A stretch of DNA of 35,669 nt from the NCBI GenBank assembly GCA_947259865.1, contig CAMYNZ010000002.1:1-35669 (forward strand). The letters run 5' to 3'. The notes beneath the pieces are model-generated. The model searched no databases and was not told where the DNA came from. It saw nothing but the letters and a program-made list of their open reading frames with translations. Positions 32,702-35,669 of this stretch are shown in pieces. Every line of letters begins with the position of its first letter. Positions within the stretch are counted from its first letter, which is position 1. Made by a program: the position numbers and the translations under genes. The stretch comes from an uncultured Desulfobacterales bacterium (lineage in GTDB: Bacteria; Desulfobacterota; Desulfobacteria; Desulfobacterales; G020354645).

Positions 32702-34351
32702 CTATCCGCCAAGCAGATCACAGGTTTCAACCAAACTGATAAATTCTGTTCGATAGCCACCGATATCTTTGCCTTTGGAATTTTTTGCTATGGCTACAAT
32801 CTCTTGATAGGTAAGGTCTCCGCTAAAGGGTGAAGCCCTCAAAAGCATCCCAAACCCCGCTACTGCCGTCGAAAATCTGAAGTTTTCAGAAGCTTCCTGA
32901 AAAGTAAGATCTGAGTCTATCACAGACGTTTTAATCAATTTGCTGGTCACCTCTCCGGGGGATTTGTAGCGAAATTTGATTGTCATAATCTCGCTGGTGA
33001 TCGAGGCTTCGGCTGTGACCTTGTTTTCCTGATATTTGAGCGCATCTGATTTTTGGACTGCCCGGGTGGAACCGGAGGGAATTATTTCATATAAAGCGGT
33101 TACGGTATGCCCGGCCCCCAGTTCACCGGCATCTATTTCATCATCGTTAAATTCCTCATCCGCCAGCATTCTGTTTTCATAACCGACCAAACGATAGGCC
33201 TTTACTTTCACCGGATTAAATTCCACTTGAATTTTGACATCCCCGGCAATGGTGAAAAGGGTGGCCCGCAATTGAGTTCCAAAAACCTTTTGGGCCTCCC
33301 GGATGTTATCGATATAAAAATAGTTGCCGTTTCCGGCGTTACTTATTTGCTCCATGCGACCGTCTTTGTAATTACCCATACCGAAGCCGCAAATCGTCAG
33401 ATAAATACCATCCTTGCGGCCCGTTTCAATCAGGCGCACCAGATCTGCCGTAGACGAAACTCCCACATTAAAATCTCCATCGGTGGCAAGAATAACGCGG
33501 TTATTTCCACCGCTGATATAATTTTCCCGGGCTACCTGGTAGGCCAATTGGATGCCCGCACCACCTGCTGTGCTGCCGCCTGCTCGGAAATCGTCCAGGG
33601 ATGCCAGAATTTTATGTTTCTCCGAAACAGGCGTAAAAGGAAGCACCAAACCGGCAGAACCGGCATAAGCGACAATTGCAATTCCGTCTTCCTCGTTTAA
33701 TTCGTCTACCAGTAATCGGAAGGCGTTTTTCAGCAGCGGAAGTTTATTGTGCGAAGCCATTGAACCCGAGGTATCTATCAGGAACACCAGATTACTGGGT
33801 TTTAAATCGTTATAGTCCAGATTCTTGCCCTGCAAACCGATATGGATCAGTTTATTTTCTTTATTCCAGGGGCATTGCGAAATCTCGGTTTCGATGGTGA
33901 AGGGATGTTCCCCGTCAGGCTGCGGGTAATCATAATTGAAGTAATTGATCATTTCTTCAATTCTTACAGCATCTTTAGGCGGCATCCGGTTATTGCGAAT
34001 AAATCTGCGTGCATTGCTGTATGATGCCGTATCCACGTCGATGGAAAAGGTGGACAAAGGATTTTGGGCCGCATCTTTGAAGCGATTTTCGTGGATGCGG
34101 TCATATTCTTCGGTGTTAAAATTAGGATTGCCGCCAACAGGATGATATTCCGAACGGCGGACAGGAACCGGATGTGTATACGGAATTTCGACATAATTAC
34201 TTATAGACCGATGAGATCCCGAACTCTCCAAATCCACGTACCGTGGAACCGATATAGCTGCCAACAAACAGATAACTAGGACAACTATCAAACTCATTAA
34301 AATTGTCTTCAAACGAGAACCTTTTTTGCTCTTTTTTTGTTCTTGAATCAT
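32702..34351 (-). CDS. VWA/DUF3520 protein with a pilin-like N-terminal segment
   Basis: A 549-residue protein with the YfbK-type layout: the VWA-associated N-terminal domain (STFSIDVDTASYSNARRFI, about residues 100-180), a VWA domain with an intact MIDAS D193-T-S-G-S-M, and a DUF3520 C-terminal domain (AGHTVTALYEIIP, EASENFRFSTAVAGFGMLL). The first 40 residues read KKGSRLK then a hydrophobic run ending LLAAISVPRYVDL, strikingly like the N-terminal helix of type IV pilins, but without the Phe+1 and Glu+5. GGGAGA lies 8 bases before the ATG and a good promoter lies at 34408-34436. It is probably anchored in the inner membrane with the VWA domain outside. Function unknown. Confidence 0.85.
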   Translation of the reverse strand: MIQEQKKSKKGSRLKTILMSLIVVLVICLLAAISVPRYVDLESSGSHRSISNYVEIPYTHPVPVRRSEYHPVGGNPNFNTEEYDRIHENRFKDAAQNPLSTFSIDVDTASYSNARRFIRNNRMPPKDAVRIEEMINYFNYDYPQPDGEHPFTIETEISQCPWNKENKLIHIGLQGKNLDYNDLKPSNLVFLIDTSGSMASHNKLPLLKNAFRLLVDELNEEDGIAIVAYAGSAGLVLPFTPVSEKHKILASLDDFRAGGSTAGGAGIQLAYQVARENYISGGNNRVILATDGDFNVGVSSTADLVRLIETGRKDGIYLTICGFGMGNYKDGRMEQISNAGNGNYFYIDNIREAQKVFGTQLRATLFTIAGDVKIQVEFNPVKVKAYRLVGYENRMLADEEFNDDEIDAGELGAGHTVTALYEIIPSGSTRAVQKSDALKYQENKVTAEASITSEIMTIKFRYKSPGEVTSKLIKTSVIDSDLTFQEASENFRFSTAVAGFGMLLRASPFSGDLTYQEIVAIAKNSKGKDIGGYRTEFISLVETCDLLGG

Positions 34352-34407
34352 CTTATAATCTCCCTTTATTTGATTATAGATCCTTAAAAATCTTTATTAT
34401 GGATAAA

Positions 34408-34436
34408 ATCATATCGTAGTTGGCAACCCAAATCAA
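34408..34436 (-). promoter_or_regulatory. sigma-70 promoter for the VWA gene
   Basis: Minus strand: TTGATT (34431-34436) and TATGAT (34408-34413) with a 17-base spacer, leaving a leader of about 50 bases to the ATG at 34351. Confidence 0.6.
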
Positions 34437-34516
34437 GAAAAAAATGAATTTATTTATAATAATTTCAACAAGTTACAATCTTTCCGCTATGGTTACGATG
34501 TTTTCTTCATCCCGTA

Positions 34517-34545
34517 TTGTAAAAGTATGTAAAAGTATGTAAAAT
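34517..34545 (+). promoter_or_regulatory. promoter with 10-bp direct repeats
   Basis: TTGTAA (34517-34522) and TAAAAT (34540-34545) are 17 bases apart. The same stretch consists of the direct repeat GTAAAAGTAT (34519-34528 and 34529-34538) followed by GTAAAA, so the promoter lies wholly inside a tandem repeat. It would serve the gene at 34602. Confidence 0.45.
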
Positions 34546-34601
34546 TACTCTGTTTGGTATTAAAAAAAAGCAGTATAAATCTGAACACTTAGAGGGATGC
34601 A

Positions 34602-35534
34602 ATGAAAGACAAACGAGGACAGAAATTCCATGTGCCGGATTTGATACCCAAAGTGAGGACCCTTGAAGCCATATTCGGTGAAAAGTTCATGCGGTCGGAA
34701 CTCAACCCCAGAACGGTTGACAAGTGGTGTAAGGAGCCCGATCCGACTCCCTATCTAACTTCCTTGAAGAAGTATTTCGGAGTGATTGGGATGAAAGAAT
34801 CCGATATGATAAAACCAAAGCATGAGTTTTCAGAAACAGTAGCCGCTATTTATTCCCGGATAAAAAGTACGGCCCAGGTTAACTATAGTACGGAAGACGT
34901 CCTCGCAGTCTATAACAGTTTTGTGGAAGGCAGCCGGCAGGAATCAGTATTGTTCGGTCAAACCTTGAAGATGTTACAAAAAGAAACGATTAAGAATGAC
35001 TATATATATTTAAAAGGCTACTACCACATGTATCATTACTGGAAAAGCGGCAATACCAGCGACAGCGGTAAAATCCGTCGAAATTTAATCCAGATATATG
35101 ATCTCGATGAAAACCATGGCTTGATGAATTGCCGCATACTGATATCGCCGATGAAACATCAACAAAAAGAGGATTGGTGGGTTTATGAGGGATGGGTGAT
35201 AAATATCAAAAACAAGCTCTTCTGGTTGTTTGAATGTGTTAAAGGAATGCCTCCGGAGATCGTAACCATTAGCATCTTTAAGCCATCCTTTTGGCCCGAC
35301 CCGGATCATTTTTTTCTTTACGGAATTGTTTCGGCGCTTTCATTGGAAGGCATCCCCTGTGCCAGCAGTATTGTACTCAAAAAAATTGACTCGGATGATG
35401 CCCTAAAAAATAAAATCGGTTATTTCTCCCCGGAAGAAATCAAAGCGGAAAATCACCGCATCGACATTTTAGATCATATCGACAATGAAATAAAGAGCAC
35501 TTGTGATATATTGACAGCCAAACCAATCGGTTAA
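34602..35534 (+). CDS. hypothetical protein, unrecognised
   Basis: A 310-residue soluble protein with no signal peptide or membrane segment. The first 65 residues are basic and contain RTVDKWCKEPDPTPYLTSLKKYFGV, which could be a small helix-turn-helix-like domain that reads like a transcription-regulator start (DKWCKEPDP..). The rest includes TEDVLAVYNSFVEGSRQES, IYLKGYYHMYHYWKSG and WWVYEGWVINIKNKLFW, an aromatic-rich segment reminiscent of ligand-sensing domains. GAGGGA lies 4 bases before the ATG. A regulatory or sensor role is possible but not shown. It is transcribed away from the VWA gene. Confidence 0.55.
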   Translation: MKDKRGQKFHVPDLIPKVRTLEAIFGEKFMRSELNPRTVDKWCKEPDPTPYLTSLKKYFGVIGMKESDMIKPKHEFSETVAAIYSRIKSTAQVNYSTEDVLAVYNSFVEGSRQESVLFGQTLKMLQKETIKNDYIYLKGYYHMYHYWKSGNTSDSGKIRRNLIQIYDLDENHGLMNCRILISPMKHQQKEDWWVYEGWVINIKNKLFWLFECVKGMPPEIVTISIFKPSFWPDPDHFFLYGIVSALSLEGIPCASSIVLKKIDSDDALKNKIGYFSPEEIKAENHRIDILDHIDNEIKSTCDILTAKPIG

Positions 35535-35546
35535 AATTTAATGTCT

Positions 35547-35619
35547 TTCTCCACTTTAGTTGGAGAAGAGGATCCAAGGATTCCAGGGGTCAAGGATTCA
35601 AGGGTTTGTTTTCTAAAGA
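35547..35619 (-). repeat. 73-bp dispersed repeat, copy 2 (inverted)
   Basis: On the minus strand this 73-base unit matches 8832-8904 at 70 of 73 positions. It includes a TTCTCCA/TGGAGAA hairpin (35547-35567) and, reading on, the codons for LENKPLNP and stop of a four-helix-bundle protein; upstream codons diverge after IKSLENKP. It starts 13 bases after the stop of the preceding gene. The remaining 50 bases to the window end show no identifiable gene. Confidence 0.85.
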
Positions 35620-35669
35620 CTTTATCCCGCTTCGATCTTCACAAGTTTGAAATATTCAAAATATCTTTA

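Noticed and set aside
33107..33700. 197-codon plus-strand frame
   Set aside because: Antisense to the VWA gene, with no ribosome binding site.
35620..35669. Minus-strand tail ending ..KIEAG at the right edge
   Set aside because: Only 14 codons are open and the frame is closed by a stop at the window edge, so it cannot be judged.

Overview
The window looks like chromosomal DNA of an anaerobic, sulfate-reducer-like deltaproteobacterium (Desulfobacterota, probably Desulfobacterales). The evidence is the mix of gene families: a TAXI-type TRAP transporter, an ADP-forming acyl-CoA synthetase subunit, a corrinoid/MtaA-type methyl-transfer cluster, rubrerythrin, a UGA-containing thioredoxin-like gene, and many dispersed palindromic repeats. 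No ribosomal RNA, tRNA, CRISPR array, phage or complete IS transposase gene was seen.

Layout. 1-515: a gene remnant and an EthD-family protein. 661-5271: a promoter followed by a MoxR ATPase, DUF58 protein and TgpA-like transglutaminase operon. 5384-6760 (-): CoA-binding/ADP-forming ligase alpha subunit. 6903-8528: gamma-glutamyltransferase-like Ntn hydrolase. 8612-8906: a decayed four-helix-bundle (S23/IVS-like) element with terminal inverted repeats. 8947-14146 (+): a catabolic module with a DUF1932 dehydrogenase, an IorA-like ThDP enzyme, an MFS transporter and a 3-hydroxyacyl-CoA-dehydrogenase-like enzyme; MITE relics lie in or after its last three spacers. 14414-17678 (-): TAXI binding protein, TRAP 4TM/12TM permease and a 61-aa membrane protein, probably the uptake system for an organic acid. 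18032-19060: a lipoprotein, a small holin-like membrane protein and a 37-codon ORF on the opposite strand with its own promoter. 19523-23970 (-): two UroD/MtaA-family proteins, a corrinoid protein, a universal stress protein and a DUF1638 protein, a methyl-transfer cluster without an obvious substrate-specific methyltransferase. 24077-24712 (-): a selenoprotein, thioredoxin-like with a U-P-G-C motif and a SECIS-like hairpin. 24938-25252: a MITE carrying a REPIN-like doublet and ending inside the stop codon of rubrerythrin. 26354-34351: a small Arg/Asp-rich protein, then on the minus strand two membrane or secreted unknowns, a C39-like membrane peptidase, a pilin-like protein, a signal peptidase I, a broken B12/radical SAM gene, a polytopic zinc-ribbon protein and a VWA/DUF3520 protein with a pilin-like N terminus. 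34602-35534 (+): a protein of unknown function, followed by an inverted copy of the 73-bp repeat first seen at 8832.

The most notable points are the selenoprotein, the MITE/REPIN/S23-linked repeats, and the cluster pairing a pilin-like protein with signal peptidase I and a C39-like peptidase. All functional calls come from reading translated sequence and motifs; no database search was run.
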